DNA from: Motiliproteus sp041586735
GTDB taxonomy: Bacteria > Pseudomonadota > Gammaproteobacteria > Pseudomonadales > Balneatricaceae
Assembly (NCBI GenBank): GCA_041586735.1
Contig: JBFGZQ010000012.1
Location: forward strand, 1 to 64,000
Direction of reading: 5' to 3'
DNA length: 64,000 bases
The translations under genes and the position numbers were made by a program. Numbering within the stretch: the stretch's first letter is position 1; each line of letters opens with the position of its first letter. The notes below the pieces were generated by a model. That model ran no database searches, was not told the DNA's origin, and saw only the letters and a list, made by a program, of their open reading frames with translations. This document shows, piece after piece, positions 42,927 to 52,221 of the stretch.

Positions 42927-43445
42927 ATGTTGAAGGCATCATTACCACTCACAATTGATTCACGCCAGGCTGCCGATCAGGGTAGAATTCTGGACGGCAT
43001 TGTAAAGTTGGTAAAGCTAGAGCGATTGAGTAGCTATCTTGTCGATAGTGAAGGACTTGTTAGCGTTAGTATGATTTTTGGTGTGGATGAAGAGCGTATT
43101 CGTTATATCAAGGGTCAGGCTAACGCGACGGTTAAAATGCTTTGTCAGCGTTGTCTGGAGCCAGTCACGCTTGAGCTTGAAGCCGAGATAAATGTGGGTA
43201 TCGTCGCTGATGATGAAGCCGCTAAGCAGCTTCCTCGTCACTACGACCCTTATATTGTCAATGAGCCTAAGCAAAATCTTTATCTTCTTGTAGAAGAAGA
43301 GTTGATATTGACGTTGCCGCTTATCGCTCAGCATCAAGATTGTGTCGTTAAGACAGAGTACGGTGAAGCAGCCGTGCCGTCTGGTGACAACGATAGGAAA
43401 AACCCATTTAACGTATTGGCCCAACTTAAGGTCAAAAAACATTAG
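42927..43445 (+). CDS. yceD: YceD/DUF177 protein
   Basis: A 172-residue protein with the CQRCLEPV motif and DPYIVNEPKQNLYLLVEEELILTLPL. It is near-universal before rpmF and is implicated in 23S rRNA accumulation. It is the first gene of the rpmF-plsX-fab cluster. Confidence 0.9.
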   Translation: MLKASLPLTIDSRQAADQGRILDGIVKLVKLERLSSYLVDSEGLVSVSMIFGVDEERIRYIKGQANATVKMLCQRCLEPVTLELEAEINVGIVADDEAAKQLPRHYDPYIVNEPKQNLYLLVEEELILTLPLIAQHQDCVVKTEYGEAAVPSGDNDRKNPFNVLAQLKVKKH

Positions 43446-43463
43446 TCCAGGAGCTGCGTAGTC

Positions 43464-43643
43464 ATGGCTGTTCAGAAGAGTAAAGTTACCCGTTCGCGCC
43501 GTGGTCAGCGTCGTTCACACGATGCATTGACTGCACCCACGTTGTCACAAGACAGCACCACCGGTGAAGTTCATCGTCGTCACCATGTGACTGAAGATGG
43601 TTTTTACCGTGGTCGTCAGGTTATCGCTAAAGACGCTGAGTAA
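43464..43643 (+). CDS. rpmF: 50S ribosomal protein L32
   Basis: A 59-residue protein, MAVQKSKVTRSRRGQRRSHD at the start and GFYRGRQVIAKDAE at the end. The length and basic N-terminus are typical of L32. AGGAGC lies 13 bp before the ATG. Between yceD (18 bp) and plsX (3 bp). Confidence 0.95.
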   Translation: MAVQKSKVTRSRRGQRRSHDALTAPTLSQDSTTGEVHRRHHVTEDGFYRGRQVIAKDAE

Positions 43644-43646
43644 CCA

Positions 43647-44651
43647 TTGGTCGCTCGCTGCATCCTTGCAGTCGATGTGATGAGCGGGGACTTAGGTCCC
43701 CGCATAGCTGTTCCCGCAGCTGTAGAATTTTCTAATGCCCATCCTGGTGCTCAGCTAATTCTAGTCGGTGATTCGGACCAGATCGAATCCTTGCTACCTG
43801 TCCCGTATTCCGATCAGATCTCTATCGAAGCGACCCTGTCTGTAGTCACGATGGCAGATAAGCCTTCGGTTGCGTTGCGTAAGCGTAAAGATTCGTCAAT
43901 GTACCACGCGGTCAAGTTGGTGGCCGAAGGGCGTGCTGATGCCTGTGTTTGCGCGGGTAACACCGGGGCGTTAATGGCGATGGGGCATTATTTGTTGCAT
44001 ATGCACCCGGGTATTGATCGTCCGGCTATCGCGACAGCGATCCCTACCTGTACTGGGCATAGCTATATGCTCGATCTGGGGGCTAATGTGGATTGCAGCG
44101 CCGAGCATCTGTTGCAGTTTGCGTTGATGGGATCGGCGTTGTCAGAGGCTGTAGATGGTCTTGAGGCCCCGCGTGTTGCACTGCTTAATGTGGGCGTAGA
44201 GGCTTTTAAAGGCAATGAGCAGGTCAAGTTGGCGTCCGGATTGCTGCAGGCGCATGCTGCGCTGAACTATATCGGCTATATCGAGGGTAATGATATTTAC
44301 TCCGGTAGTGCTGATGTGGTGGTTTGTGATGGCTTTGTCGGAAATGTCGTATTAAAAAGTAGCGAGGGGCTGGCGCGCTTTATTGCTCAGCAATTAAAGC
44401 AATCATTTGCCAGTAGTTGGTATCGACACGCTGTGGCGCTGCTGGCGATGCCGGTGTTGAACCAGCTTAAGCAGCAGCTTAATCCTTCGCGTCGTAATGG
44501 TGCTAGTTTATTGGGCCTGCAAGGCATTGTTATTAAAAGTCATGGCTCGGCTACCCAGGAGTGTTTCGTTCATGCTCTCGCTCAGGCGCAAATGGCCGTT
44601 CAGCGCAATGTCCCCGGGCTGATCAGTGCTAAGCTGGGGCAGATTCTATAG
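43647..44651 (+). CDS. plsX: Phosphate acyltransferase PlsX
   Basis: A 334-residue enzyme making acyl-phosphate from acyl-ACP for phospholipid synthesis. Motifs are ILAVDVMSGDLGPR (usual family form DAMGGD), KDSSMYHAVKLVAEGRADACVCAGNTGALMA and GFVGNVVLKSSEG. The start is TTG at 43647, 3 bp after rpmF, with no better ATG at the start of the first strand. Confidence 0.93.
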   Translation: MVARCILAVDVMSGDLGPRIAVPAAVEFSNAHPGAQLILVGDSDQIESLLPVPYSDQISIEATLSVVTMADKPSVALRKRKDSSMYHAVKLVAEGRADACVCAGNTGALMAMGHYLLHMHPGIDRPAIATAIPTCTGHSYMLDLGANVDCSAEHLLQFALMGSALSEAVDGLEAPRVALLNVGVEAFKGNEQVKLASGLLQAHAALNYIGYIEGNDIYSGSADVVVCDGFVGNVVLKSSEGLARFIAQQLKQSFASSWYRHAVALLAMPVLNQLKQQLNPSRRNGASLLGLQGIVIKSHGSATQECFVHALAQAQMAVQRNVPGLISAKLGQIL

Positions 44652-44765
44652 CGGTTAAACCGCATCGGTATTTTCGCTCAACGGCTATTAGCTCGAATAC
44701 AGTAACATTGGCTAAGTTACATGAATGGCGGGGGTTCCTGCCGCGTTGTTATATATGAGGATGTC

Positions 44766-45698
44766 ATGAATCAAACTCTAGCGTTTGTGTTTCCGGGTCA
44801 GGGCTCGCAGCAGTTGGCGATGCTGTCTGAGTTGGCTCAGCAATACCCCCTGATCGAGCAGACTTTTGCCGAGGCCAGTACGGCGCTCGGCTATGATCTG
44901 TGGTCTTTGACGCAGCAGGGGCCGGAAGCGGAGCTCAATAGCACCGCTAAGACCCAGCCCGCACTGTTAACCGCAGGCGTGGCGATCTGGCGTTTGTGGG
45001 AACAGCAGGGGGGTGAGCAGCCTGGTGTTTTGGCGGGCCATAGCCTGGGTGAGTATACGGCGCTGGTGTGTGCGGGAGTGATGTCGCTGGCTGAGGCTGT
45101 TGTGCTGGTGGAAAAACGCGGCCAGTTTATGCAGGCTGCTGTGCCTGAGGGTGTGGGTGCGATGGCGGCGATTCTGGGTCTAGATGATGCACTTATCGAG
45201 CAGGCCTGTGCCGATGCCGCTCAGGGTGCAGTGGTCTCGGCGGTTAATTATAATTCGCCGGGGCAGGTCGTTATAGCCGGAGAGGCAGAGGCTGTTGCTC
45301 GGGCGATAGTGCTCTGTAAGGCTGCGGGTGCCAAGCGAGCTGTCGAGCTTCCGGTCAGTGTGCCTTCGCACTGTGCGCTGATGCAGCCTGCTGCGGCACA
45401 GTTGGCTGCTGTGTTAGAGTCGATTGAGTTTAAAGCGCCACGAATTCCGGTGATCCAGAATGTCACGGCGAGTGTTGCCGGGTCGCTGGATGAGATTAAG
45501 CAGAATCTGGTTACTCAGCTGCATAGCCCGGTGCTTTGGACTGCTACAGTGAATGCCATGACGGAGCAAGGGGTGCTGACGCTGATCGAGTGTGGTCCAG
45601 GCAAGGTGTTGTCCGGCTTGAATAAACGTATTCAACGCAGCCTGTCGGTTGCTGCGATAAATGATGTTGCTGGGCTGGATGTGGCGCTAGGGCGCTAA
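44766..45698 (+). CDS. fabD: Malonyl-CoA:ACP transacylase
   Basis: A 310-residue enzyme loading malonyl onto ACP. FVFPGQGSQQLAML at the start, the Ser nucleophile in GHSLGEYTALVCAG and the His in SVPSHCALM. The ATG at 44766 with GAGGA 5 bp upstream is used. Confidence 0.96.
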   Translation: MNQTLAFVFPGQGSQQLAMLSELAQQYPLIEQTFAEASTALGYDLWSLTQQGPEAELNSTAKTQPALLTAGVAIWRLWEQQGGEQPGVLAGHSLGEYTALVCAGVMSLAEAVVLVEKRGQFMQAAVPEGVGAMAAILGLDDALIEQACADAAQGAVVSAVNYNSPGQVVIAGEAEAVARAIVLCKAAGAKRAVELPVSVPSHCALMQPAAAQLAAVLESIEFKAPRIPVIQNVTASVAGSLDEIKQNLVTQLHSPVLWTATVNAMTEQGVLTLIECGPGKVLSGLNKRIQRSLSVAAINDVAGLDVALGR

Positions 45699-45731
45699 AG
45701 GTCCCTGCAGAGTTAAATGGCGGAGCGTAAT

Positions 45732-46475
45732 ATGAGTATTGAAGGAAAAGTAGCCTTGGTTACTGGAGCGACTCGCGGGATAGGCAAGGCTATTTCGCTG
45801 GAGTTGGGTCGTCAGGGCGTCGTGGTTGTGGGTACGGCGACCAGCGAGCGTGGTGCTGCGGCTATCTCTGAGCATCTTGCTGAGGCAGGTGTTAGTGGCA
45901 AAGGGGTGGTGTTGGATGTGGCCTCGCAGGCGTCTGTAGATGCTACGCTTGAGGCGGTACAGGCCGAATTTGGCGCCATTGCCATTGTGGTTAACAACGC
46001 GGGTATTACCCGTGACAATATCCTTATGCGTATGAAAGCCGACGAGTGGGATGCGGTGCTTAATACCAATTTGACCTCGATCTATCGGGTGGTTAAGGGT
46101 TGCTTGCGCGGCATGACCAAAGCACGTTGGGGGCGGGTTATTAATGTCAGCTCTGTTGTGGCTTCTATGGGTAATGGTGGGCAGTGTAACTATGCGGCCG
46201 CCAAGGCCGGTGTCGAGGGTTTCAGCCGGGCATTGGCTAGAGAGGTGGCTTCGCGTAATATTACCGTCAATTCTGTGGCGCCCGGTTTTATCGATACCGA
46301 TATGACCAGTGGCTTAGCGGAAGAGCACAAGGAAAAGCTCAAAAGTCAGATTCCGTTAAACCGGCTGGGAGCACCCGAAGAGGTGGCTGCAGTTGTTGGA
46401 TTTTTGGCCAGTGAGGCTGGAGGATATGTCACTGGTGATACAATTCACGTCAATGGTGGCATGTACATGGCTTAA
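45732..46475 (+). CDS. fabG: 3-oxoacyl-ACP reductase
   Basis: A 247-residue short-chain dehydrogenase. NADP site TGATRGIGKAIS, NNAGITRDN, the catalytic Ser-Tyr-Lys in SSVVASMGNGGQCNYAAAKAG, and a C-terminal GDTIHVNGGMYM. The ATG at 45732 follows GGAGCG. A terminator-like hairpin separates it from acpP. Confidence 0.96.
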   Translation: MSIEGKVALVTGATRGIGKAISLELGRQGVVVVGTATSERGAAAISEHLAEAGVSGKGVVLDVASQASVDATLEAVQAEFGAIAIVVNNAGITRDNILMRMKADEWDAVLNTNLTSIYRVVKGCLRGMTKARWGRVINVSSVVASMGNGGQCNYAAAKAGVEGFSRALAREVASRNITVNSVAPGFIDTDMTSGLAEEHKEKLKSQIPLNRLGAPEEVAAVVGFLASEAGGYVTGDTIHVNGGMYMA

Positions 46476-46497
46476 TTCCTTAACAGGAATTGTTTTT
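46474..46497 (+). terminator. Terminator-like hairpin between fabG and acpP
   Basis: AATTCCT (46474-46480), TAAC loop, AGGAATT (46485-46491), then GTTTTTT. The left arm overlaps the fabG stop. It probably reduces read-through so that acpP is mainly driven by its own promoter. Confidence 0.65.
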
Positions 46498-46632
46498 TGG
46501 CCGAATATGTTGATAATGTCCCCATCATCCAGCCTGTAGGCGGAGAGGTGACCAATTTAACTCGGTAATATTGGATCTAGAGTTGTCTACCGATATTGCT
46601 GAATAAGTCGTTCATAACAAGCAGGAACAAAT

Positions 46633-46866
46633 ATGAGTACTATTGAAGAGCGCGTAAAAAAGATTGTTGCCGAGCAGCTGGGCGTCAAAGTAGAAGAAGT
46701 AACCAATGAAGCCTCTTTTGTTGAAGATCTGGGCGCTGATTCACTCGACACGGTTGAGCTTGTTATGGCTTTGGAAGAGGAGTTCGAAACTGAAATTCCT
46801 GATGAAGAAGCCGAGAAAATTACTACGGTTAAACTGGCCATCGCTTATGTTGAAGCTAACCAGTAA
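46633..46866 (+). CDS. acpP: Acyl carrier protein
   Basis: A 77-residue acidic protein. The phosphopantetheine Ser37 lies in GADSLDTVELVM. Matches the standard length. GCAGGAAC precedes the ATG. Confidence 0.98.
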   Translation: MSTIEERVKKIVAEQLGVKVEEVTNEASFVEDLGADSLDTVELVMALEEEFETEIPDEEAEKITTVKLAIAYVEANQ

Positions 46867-46887
46867 TTAAGATCTAAGCTGTTCCAG

Positions 46888-46924
46888 AAAGCCGCGGCTA
46901 TGGTTACATAGCGCGGCTTTTTAT
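46888..46924 (+). terminator. Terminator after acpP
   Basis: AAAGCCGC and GCTATG pair with CATAGC and GCGGCTTT around a GTTA loop with one bulge, then TTATTT. Confidence 0.75.
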
Positions 46925-46956
46925 TTGCCTATAATAAATAGTTGATGGAGGTTGGG

Positions 46957-48198
46957 ATGTCTCGGAGAAGAGTGGTTGTTACCGGCATGGGGTTATTAAC
47001 TCCTGTTGGAAACACGGTCAAAGAGACGTGGGCTGGTATCGTTAACGGCAATAGTGGTATCGGGGCTATCGAGCACTTTGATGTGTCGGCATACAGTACG
47101 ACCTTCGGTGGTTCGATCAAAAACTTTGACGCGGCTCAGTATATGGATCCTAAAGATGCCCGCAAAATGGATTTTTTTATCCAGTACGGTATGGCTGCAG
47201 GCATTCAGGCGATAGAAGATTCTGGTTTGCAGGTCACCGAAGCCAATGCTGATCGTATTGGTGTTGCCGTGGGTTCCGGTATCGGTGGTTTACCTCTGAT
47301 TGAAAAAAATCACACGATTTTAGAAAATGGAGGCCCGCGTAAGATCTCTCCTTTCTTTGTTCCGGGTAGCATCATCAACATGATCGCCGGTAATCTGTCG
47401 ATCCGCTATGGCTTCAAAGGTCCTAATATTGCCATCGTTACCGCCTGTACCACGGGTACCCATAATATTGGTTCTGCTGCGCGGATGATCGCTTACGGTG
47501 ATGCGGATGCCATGATTGCCGGTGGGGCCGAGATGGCAACAACCCCTCTGGGTTTGGGGGGGTTTGCTGCAGCTCGGGCGTTGTCCAAGCGCAATGATGA
47601 TCCTCAGGCGGCCAGTCGTCCTTGGGATCGTGATCGGGATGGTTTTGTACTCAGCGATGGTGCTGGAATCATGGTGTTGGAAGAGTACGAACACGCTAAA
47701 AGTCGCGGCGCTCAGATCTATGCAGAACTGGTCGGCTTTGGCATGAGCGGTGATGCCTACCATATCACCTCGCCGCCCGAGGACGGCAGTGGTGCGGCAG
47801 CATCGATGGCCAATGCGATAAAAGACAGCGGTCTTAATCCGGATCAAGTCGATTATATCAATGCCCATGGCACCTCGACACCGGCAGGTGATGTGGCCGA
47901 ATCCAATGCCGTTAAGCGGGTGTTGGGACATAGCGCGTCCCAGGTCAGGATGAGTTCTACTAAATCGATGATAGGGCACTTGCTGGGCGCTGCCGGTGCG
48001 GTGGAAGCGATTTTTTGTGTGCTGGCGATCCGAGATCAACTGGCACCGCCAACGATCAATCTGGATAATCCGTCAGCAGGTTGTGATCTGAACTATGTCG
48101 CGCACACGGCTCAAGAAGCAACCATCGACGTGGCGATGTCCAACTCGTTTGGCTTTGGGGGCACCAACGGTACCCTGGTCTTTAAACGTCTTACCTGA
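46957..48198 (+). CDS. fabF: 3-oxoacyl-ACP synthase II
   Basis: A 413-residue condensing enzyme. Nucleophile Cys in VTACTTGTHNIG, and His residues in NAHGTSTPAGD and KSMIGHLLGAAGAVE. It ends FGFGGTNGTLVFKR. The ATG at 46957 with GGAGGTTGGG upstream. Confidence 0.97.
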   Translation: MSRRRVVVTGMGLLTPVGNTVKETWAGIVNGNSGIGAIEHFDVSAYSTTFGGSIKNFDAAQYMDPKDARKMDFFIQYGMAAGIQAIEDSGLQVTEANADRIGVAVGSGIGGLPLIEKNHTILENGGPRKISPFFVPGSIINMIAGNLSIRYGFKGPNIAIVTACTTGTHNIGSAARMIAYGDADAMIAGGAEMATTPLGLGGFAAARALSKRNDDPQAASRPWDRDRDGFVLSDGAGIMVLEEYEHAKSRGAQIYAELVGFGMSGDAYHITSPPEDGSGAAASMANAIKDSGLNPDQVDYINAHGTSTPAGDVAESNAVKRVLGHSASQVRMSSTKSMIGHLLGAAGAVEAIFCVLAIRDQLAPPTINLDNPSAGCDLNYVAHTAQEATIDVAMSNSFGFGGTNGTLVFKRLT

Positions 48199-48204
48199 GG
48201 TATG

Positions 48205-48232
48205 CGGGCTTGTTTAGCAAGCCCGTTTCTTT
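48205..48232 (+). terminator. Terminator after fabF
   Basis: CGGGCTTG, 5-nt loop, CAAGCCCG, then TTTCTTT. It ends the fab block before pabC. Confidence 0.8.
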
Positions 48233-48238
48233 AGCCGC

Positions 48239-49069
48239 ATGAATAACACCCTGGTTAATGGTCAGCCCTGTTCGCAAATCAGCCTGTTTGATCGTGGTCT
48301 TAGCTACGGCGATGGGGTGTTTGAAACGCTGCTGATTGAGGCGGCTCGGCCGCTATTGCTGCAGCGTCATCTCGAGCGCCTGGGTGTCGGTTTGCAACGC
48401 CTCAATATCTCTTGCACGCCCGCGTTTATGGAGGCGGTCTGTGCAGACATCGAACGGCTGTGTCAACATCAGCCGCGCGCGTTTGTAAAGCTGATTATTA
48501 CCCGAGGGGCAGGCGGCCGTGGTTACCGGGCTGCTGCAGATCTGCAGCCCAATCGCATCCTAATCCGCGCTGCCGCACCTGCTTACCCTGCACCCTGGTA
48601 TCAACACGGCTGTGACCTTTACCGGTGTCGAACAAGACTGGGGCTCAATCCGTTGCTCGCCGGTATTAAGCACTTAAACCGCCTGGAGCAGGTGTTGGCT
48701 CGCAATGAGTGGCAGGAGCAGTTTCCAGAGGGCTTGGTCTGTGATATTAACGATCGTTTGATCGAGGGCACGATGAGCAATCTGTTTTTGATCCGCGGAG
48801 AGCAGCTGCTGACACCGCTGCTAGACCAATGTGGCGTGGCGGGCGTGGTGCGTTCGGTCATTATCGATGCAGCGCAACGCCATGCGGTCGAGGTGGTCCA
48901 GCAGCGCCTGTGCATCGAAGATCTATTCCAGGCCGATGGCGCATTTATCACCAATACCGGGTTTGGGGTGTTGCCGGTGCGCAGTTGTGACGGTCAAGTT
49001 ATACCGTTATCTTCATTGACGCAATCTGCTGGACAATGGCTAGCCCAAGCGCGCCAATGCGAGTATTAA
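48239..49069 (+). CDS. pabC: Aminodeoxychorismate lyase
   Basis: A 276-residue PLP fold-type IV enzyme making p-aminobenzoate for folate. It has FDRGLSYGDGVFETLL, the PLP Lys in GIKHLNRLEQVLARNEW, and DRLIEGTMSNLFLI. No strong ribosome site before the ATG at 48239. Overlaps mltG by up to 34 bp. Confidence 0.92.
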   Translation: MNNTLVNGQPCSQISLFDRGLSYGDGVFETLLIEAARPLLLQRHLERLGVGLQRLNISCTPAFMEAVCADIERLCQHQPRAFVKLIITRGAGGRGYRAAADLQPNRILIRAAAPAYPAPWYQHGCDLYRCRTRLGLNPLLAGIKHLNRLEQVLARNEWQEQFPEGLVCDINDRLIEGTMSNLFLIRGEQLLTPLLDQCGVAGVVRSVIIDAAQRHAVEVVQQRLCIEDLFQADGAFITNTGFGVLPVRSCDGQVIPLSSLTQSAGQWLAQARQCEY

Positions 49070-50136
49070 AACAGCTGTTGCTCAGTGCGCTGCTGATCGG
49101 TCTGGTCGTGGCTGTAGCCGCCTATGTTGGGCTGTCTAAGGTAGCAACACTGAGCCAGCAACCGATACTGCTGACCGAGCCACAACAGCTGTGGGTCAAG
49201 CCGGGTAGTAGTTTTCGAGCGGTGCTAGCCGAGCTGGTTGAGCGCGGTATTATCGATCAACCCCTGCTGCTGCGGTTCTACGCCCATCAACATCGGCTAG
49301 CCCAGAGAATCCAGGCGGGTGAATACCTGTTAGAACCAGGCCTGAGCCATGCTGCCATGCTGCAGAGATTAGTGGAGGGCCGAGTCATTAGCTATCAGGT
49401 CACTCTTGTTGAAGGGCAGACGGTGCGAGAACTGGTTGCTGTGCTCCAGGCCCATCCGCAGCTGCTGACTACCCTAGAGCAAACTGATCCTCTCGCTATT
49501 GCTGAGTCGCTGGGTATGAGTGGCTCTGCAGAAGGCTGGATCTACCCTGATACCTATCAGTTTACTCGGGGAACTTCGGATCTGCAGATTCTGCAGCGTG
49601 CCTATCGAGCTATGCAGGGGGTGCTCGAACAGGAGTGGGGCGAACGGGCAGCTAAGTTACCGTTACAGAGCGCGTATGAGGCGTTGATCTTGGCCTCTAT
49701 CGTTGAAAAGGAGACCGGCGTCGCAGTTGAGCGGCCCGCTATCGCTGGGGTGTTCAGCCGTCGGTTACAACAGGGGATGCGTTTGCAGACCGATCCGACA
49801 GTGATCTACGGTATGGGGGAGCGCTATAAGGGTAATATCCGCCGGGCTGACCTGCTCCGAGAGACGCCCTATAATACCTATCGAATTAAAGGCCTGCCGC
49901 CGACGCCGATCGCCAACCCTGGGCGTGCCGCTATCCATGCTGTGCTTCATCCTGAATCGGGTACTGCGTTGTATTTTGTCGCCAAAGGCGATGGTAGCCA
50001 CCAGTTTTCTGCCACGCTGTCACAACACAACAGAGCCGTGTCGCATTTTCAGCGCCATAAGCGATCTCAGCATTACCGCTCCTCTCCAGCGCTGAACGCT
50101 GATGTTGCAACCCCCGCCACCGAGGACAACCATTGA
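49036..50136 (+). CDS. mltG: Endolytic transglycosylase MltG
   Basis: A 366-residue inner-membrane enzyme cutting nascent peptidoglycan. One helix at about 12-30, a LysM-like stretch (LWVKPGSSFRAVLAELVERGII), and the YceG domain with SIVEKETGV (catalytic Glu), MRLQTDPTVIYGMG and LPPTPIANPGRAAIHA. The start may be ATG 49036 or 49057. Its stop overlaps tmk by 1 bp. Confidence 0.93.
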   Translation: MASPSAPMRVLKQLLLSALLIGLVVAVAAYVGLSKVATLSQQPILLTEPQQLWVKPGSSFRAVLAELVERGIIDQPLLLRFYAHQHRLAQRIQAGEYLLEPGLSHAAMLQRLVEGRVISYQVTLVEGQTVRELVAVLQAHPQLLTTLEQTDPLAIAESLGMSGSAEGWIYPDTYQFTRGTSDLQILQRAYRAMQGVLEQEWGERAAKLPLQSAYEALILASIVEKETGVAVERPAIAGVFSRRLQQGMRLQTDPTVIYGMGERYKGNIRRADLLRETPYNTYRIKGLPPTPIANPGRAAIHAVLHPESGTALYFVAKGDGSHQFSATLSQHNRAVSHFQRHKRSQHYRSSPALNADVATPATEDNH

Positions 50137-50771
50137 TGTCTATGCTAGGAAAATTCATCACCCTCGAGGGGGGGGAGGGTGTCGGAAAAAGCACCAACAT
50201 CGAGTACTTGCGTAGCTTGCTGAGAGCGCAACAGATCCGCTTTATCGAAACCCGCGAGCCGGGCGGCACGCCATTGGCCGAAGAGATCCGCACACTGCTG
50301 TTGGCCGAGCGCGAGGAGCCGGTCAGCAGCGATTGTGAATTGCTGTTGATGTTTGCCGCTCGTGCCCAGCATCTTGCACAGCTGATAAAGCCGGCACTGA
50401 CACGGGGAGACTGGGTGCTTTGTGATCGTTTTACCGACGCTACCTTTGCCTATCAGGGCGGGGGAAGGCAGCTCGATGGGCAGCGCATCGCGCAGCTTGA
50501 ACAGTTGGTTCAGGGGGCGCTGCGCCCAGATTTGACCCTGTTGCTGGATGTGCCGGTCGATGTGGGCATGGCACGCGCAAGGCAACGCGGCGAGCTGGAC
50601 CGGTTTGAACGGCAGCAATTAGATTTTTTCGAGCGTGTACGCCAAGCCTATCTACAGCGCGCCACTGCCGAACCGGATCGCTTTAGAATCATTGATGCAG
50701 CGCAGCCATTAACGCAGGTTCAGCAGCAGATCGGCCAGGTGATGCAGGAGTTTTTTAGCCGTGGACACTGA
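50136..50771 (+). CDS. tmk: Thymidylate kinase
   Basis: A 211-residue P-loop kinase making dTDP. Walker A is EGGEGVGKSTN. It has the TREPGGTPLAEEIR segment and DRFTDATFAYQGGGR. Overlaps mltG (TGATG) and holB by 11 bp. Confidence 0.95.
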   Translation: MSMLGKFITLEGGEGVGKSTNIEYLRSLLRAQQIRFIETREPGGTPLAEEIRTLLLAEREEPVSSDCELLLMFAARAQHLAQLIKPALTRGDWVLCDRFTDATFAYQGGGRQLDGQRIAQLEQLVQGALRPDLTLLLDVPVDVGMARARQRGELDRFERQQLDFFERVRQAYLQRATAEPDRFRIIDAAQPLTQVQQQIGQVMQEFFSRGH

Positions 50772-51786
50772 ATCAGAGTCGCAACTGCTGTCTGTGCTGC
50801 CTTGGCAGTATAGGCTCTGGCAGCGCGTGACCGGACAGCATCAACAGCAGCGTTTGCCTCATGCGTTGTTACTCTGCGGCGAACCAGGATTGGGCAAGGC
50901 GCAGTTTTCCAAAGCGCTGGGGCAGTATCTGCTCTGCCAGCAACCTCAGCAGCACGAGTCGTTGTTACGCAGCTGTGGCGGCTGTAAAAGCTGTCTGCTT
51001 AACCAACAGGGCAGTCACCCGGACTTGGTCGAAATTACCCCCGAGGCTCAAGGCAAGCCCATCAAGGTTGACCAGATTCGTGAGCTGGTCGCCACCATCA
51101 ACCTGTCAGCACAACAGGGCGGTTACCGTATTGTCGTCCTGGGGCCTGCCGAGGCGATGAATGTTAACGCCGCCAACGCGCTGCTAAAAGTGCTTGAAGA
51201 ACCCGGTGATCGCACCCTGTTCGTGCTCTATAGTCATCTTCCTGGGCGTATCGTGGCGACGATCCGCAGTCGCTGCCAGACGTTATATCTGCCGCCGCCA
51301 GATCGGGATCAGGCACTCGCATGGCTGCAGCAACAGCCGGGTATTGATGCTGAGGTGACGGAAGTGTTGAATCTGGCGGGTGGGGCGCCATTAGCGGCCT
51401 TGGCATTAGCGCAGCATGGCAGTGCTGAACAGCGTAAAAACTTGTACCAGGCGTTAAAGTTAGTGGTGACGGGTGAGGGCAGTAGCAGCCAGGCTGCAGA
51501 GAAATTGGCCAAGATCCGATTGTTAGATCTGCTTGATTGGTGGTCGGCTCTGGTGCACGACCTGATTCGCTTCCAGGCGACCCAGGATCCCGCCTGTATT
51601 CACAGTTTAATGGCCCAGAAAATGGTTATGGCTCTGAGTCAGCGGCTATTGGCACAACAGATGTTTGAGTTCGCTGATAGAATACAGCAATATCGGCAGT
51701 ATCTGATGAGTCGAAATAATCCCAACGAGCGGCTATTGTTGGAAGACTTGCTGATCGATTGGCAAATCCTGTTCCAATCCAGATAA
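50761..51786 (+). CDS. holB: DNA polymerase III subunit delta'
   Basis: A 341-residue clamp-loader subunit. GEPGLGKAQFSKALG, zinc-site cysteines in SCGGCKSCL, and NAANALLKVLEEPGDRTLFVL. The GTG at 50761 overlaps the tmk end. Typical order tmk-holB-pilZ-tatD. Confidence 0.93.
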   Translation: MDTESESQLLSVLPWQYRLWQRVTGQHQQQRLPHALLLCGEPGLGKAQFSKALGQYLLCQQPQQHESLLRSCGGCKSCLLNQQGSHPDLVEITPEAQGKPIKVDQIRELVATINLSAQQGGYRIVVLGPAEAMNVNAANALLKVLEEPGDRTLFVLYSHLPGRIVATIRSRCQTLYLPPPDRDQALAWLQQQPGIDAEVTEVLNLAGGAPLAALALAQHGSAEQRKNLYQALKLVVTGEGSSSQAAEKLAKIRLLDLLDWWSALVHDLIRFQATQDPACIHSLMAQKMVMALSQRLLAQQMFEFADRIQQYRQYLMSRNNPNERLLLEDLLIDWQILFQSR

Positions 51787-51813
51787 CCCTTAACAGATAA
51801 TAGAGAACTAGCG

Positions 51814-52164
51814 ATGTCAGCCAGCCCTCGTGCGAGCCACGGAATTCTTTCCCTGACAATCAAAACCAAAGACGAGTTGTATCGCAGTTATATGCCGTTT
51901 ATCAAAAACGGTGGCCTGTTCGTGGCGACCCAGCGTGACTATCAGTTGGGTGAAGAGGTGTTTATGCTGTTAGACCTGATGGAAGAGTCTGATAAGATCC
52001 CGGTGAGTGGCAAAGTGGTCTGGGTGACACCGCGTGGTGCGCAAGGTGGCAAGCAGGCGGGTATCGGTATCCAGTTAAGTGCGGATGACAACACCCTTGT
52101 CGGAAAAATAGAGACCTACTTGGCCGGAACCCTGAGTTCAGGACGGCTCACACATTCCATGTAA
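51814..52164 (+). CDS. pilZ: PilZ-domain protein
   Basis: A 116-residue protein similar to the PilZ encoded after holB in pseudomonads (GILSLTIKTKDELYRSYMPF, NGGLFV, QLGEEVFMLLDLME). The c-di-GMP RxxxR/DxSxxG motif is not evident, as in other type IV pilus PilZ proteins that do not bind the ligand. It would act with PilB/FimX in pilus assembly if those genes exist elsewhere. Confidence 0.85.
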   Translation: MSASPRASHGILSLTIKTKDELYRSYMPFIKNGGLFVATQRDYQLGEEVFMLLDLMEESDKIPVSGKVVWVTPRGAQGGKQAGIGIQLSADDNTLVGKIETYLAGTLSSGRLTHSM

Positions 52165-52221
52165 AGATGATCCGTTCCATCGCTATAAACCCCTCTTCTC
52201 AACTCTCGTTGTAACCTACTT

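Noticed and set aside
44645..44665. GCGGTT-A-AACCGC as a terminator after plsX
   Set aside because: The loop would be a single base, so no hairpin can form.
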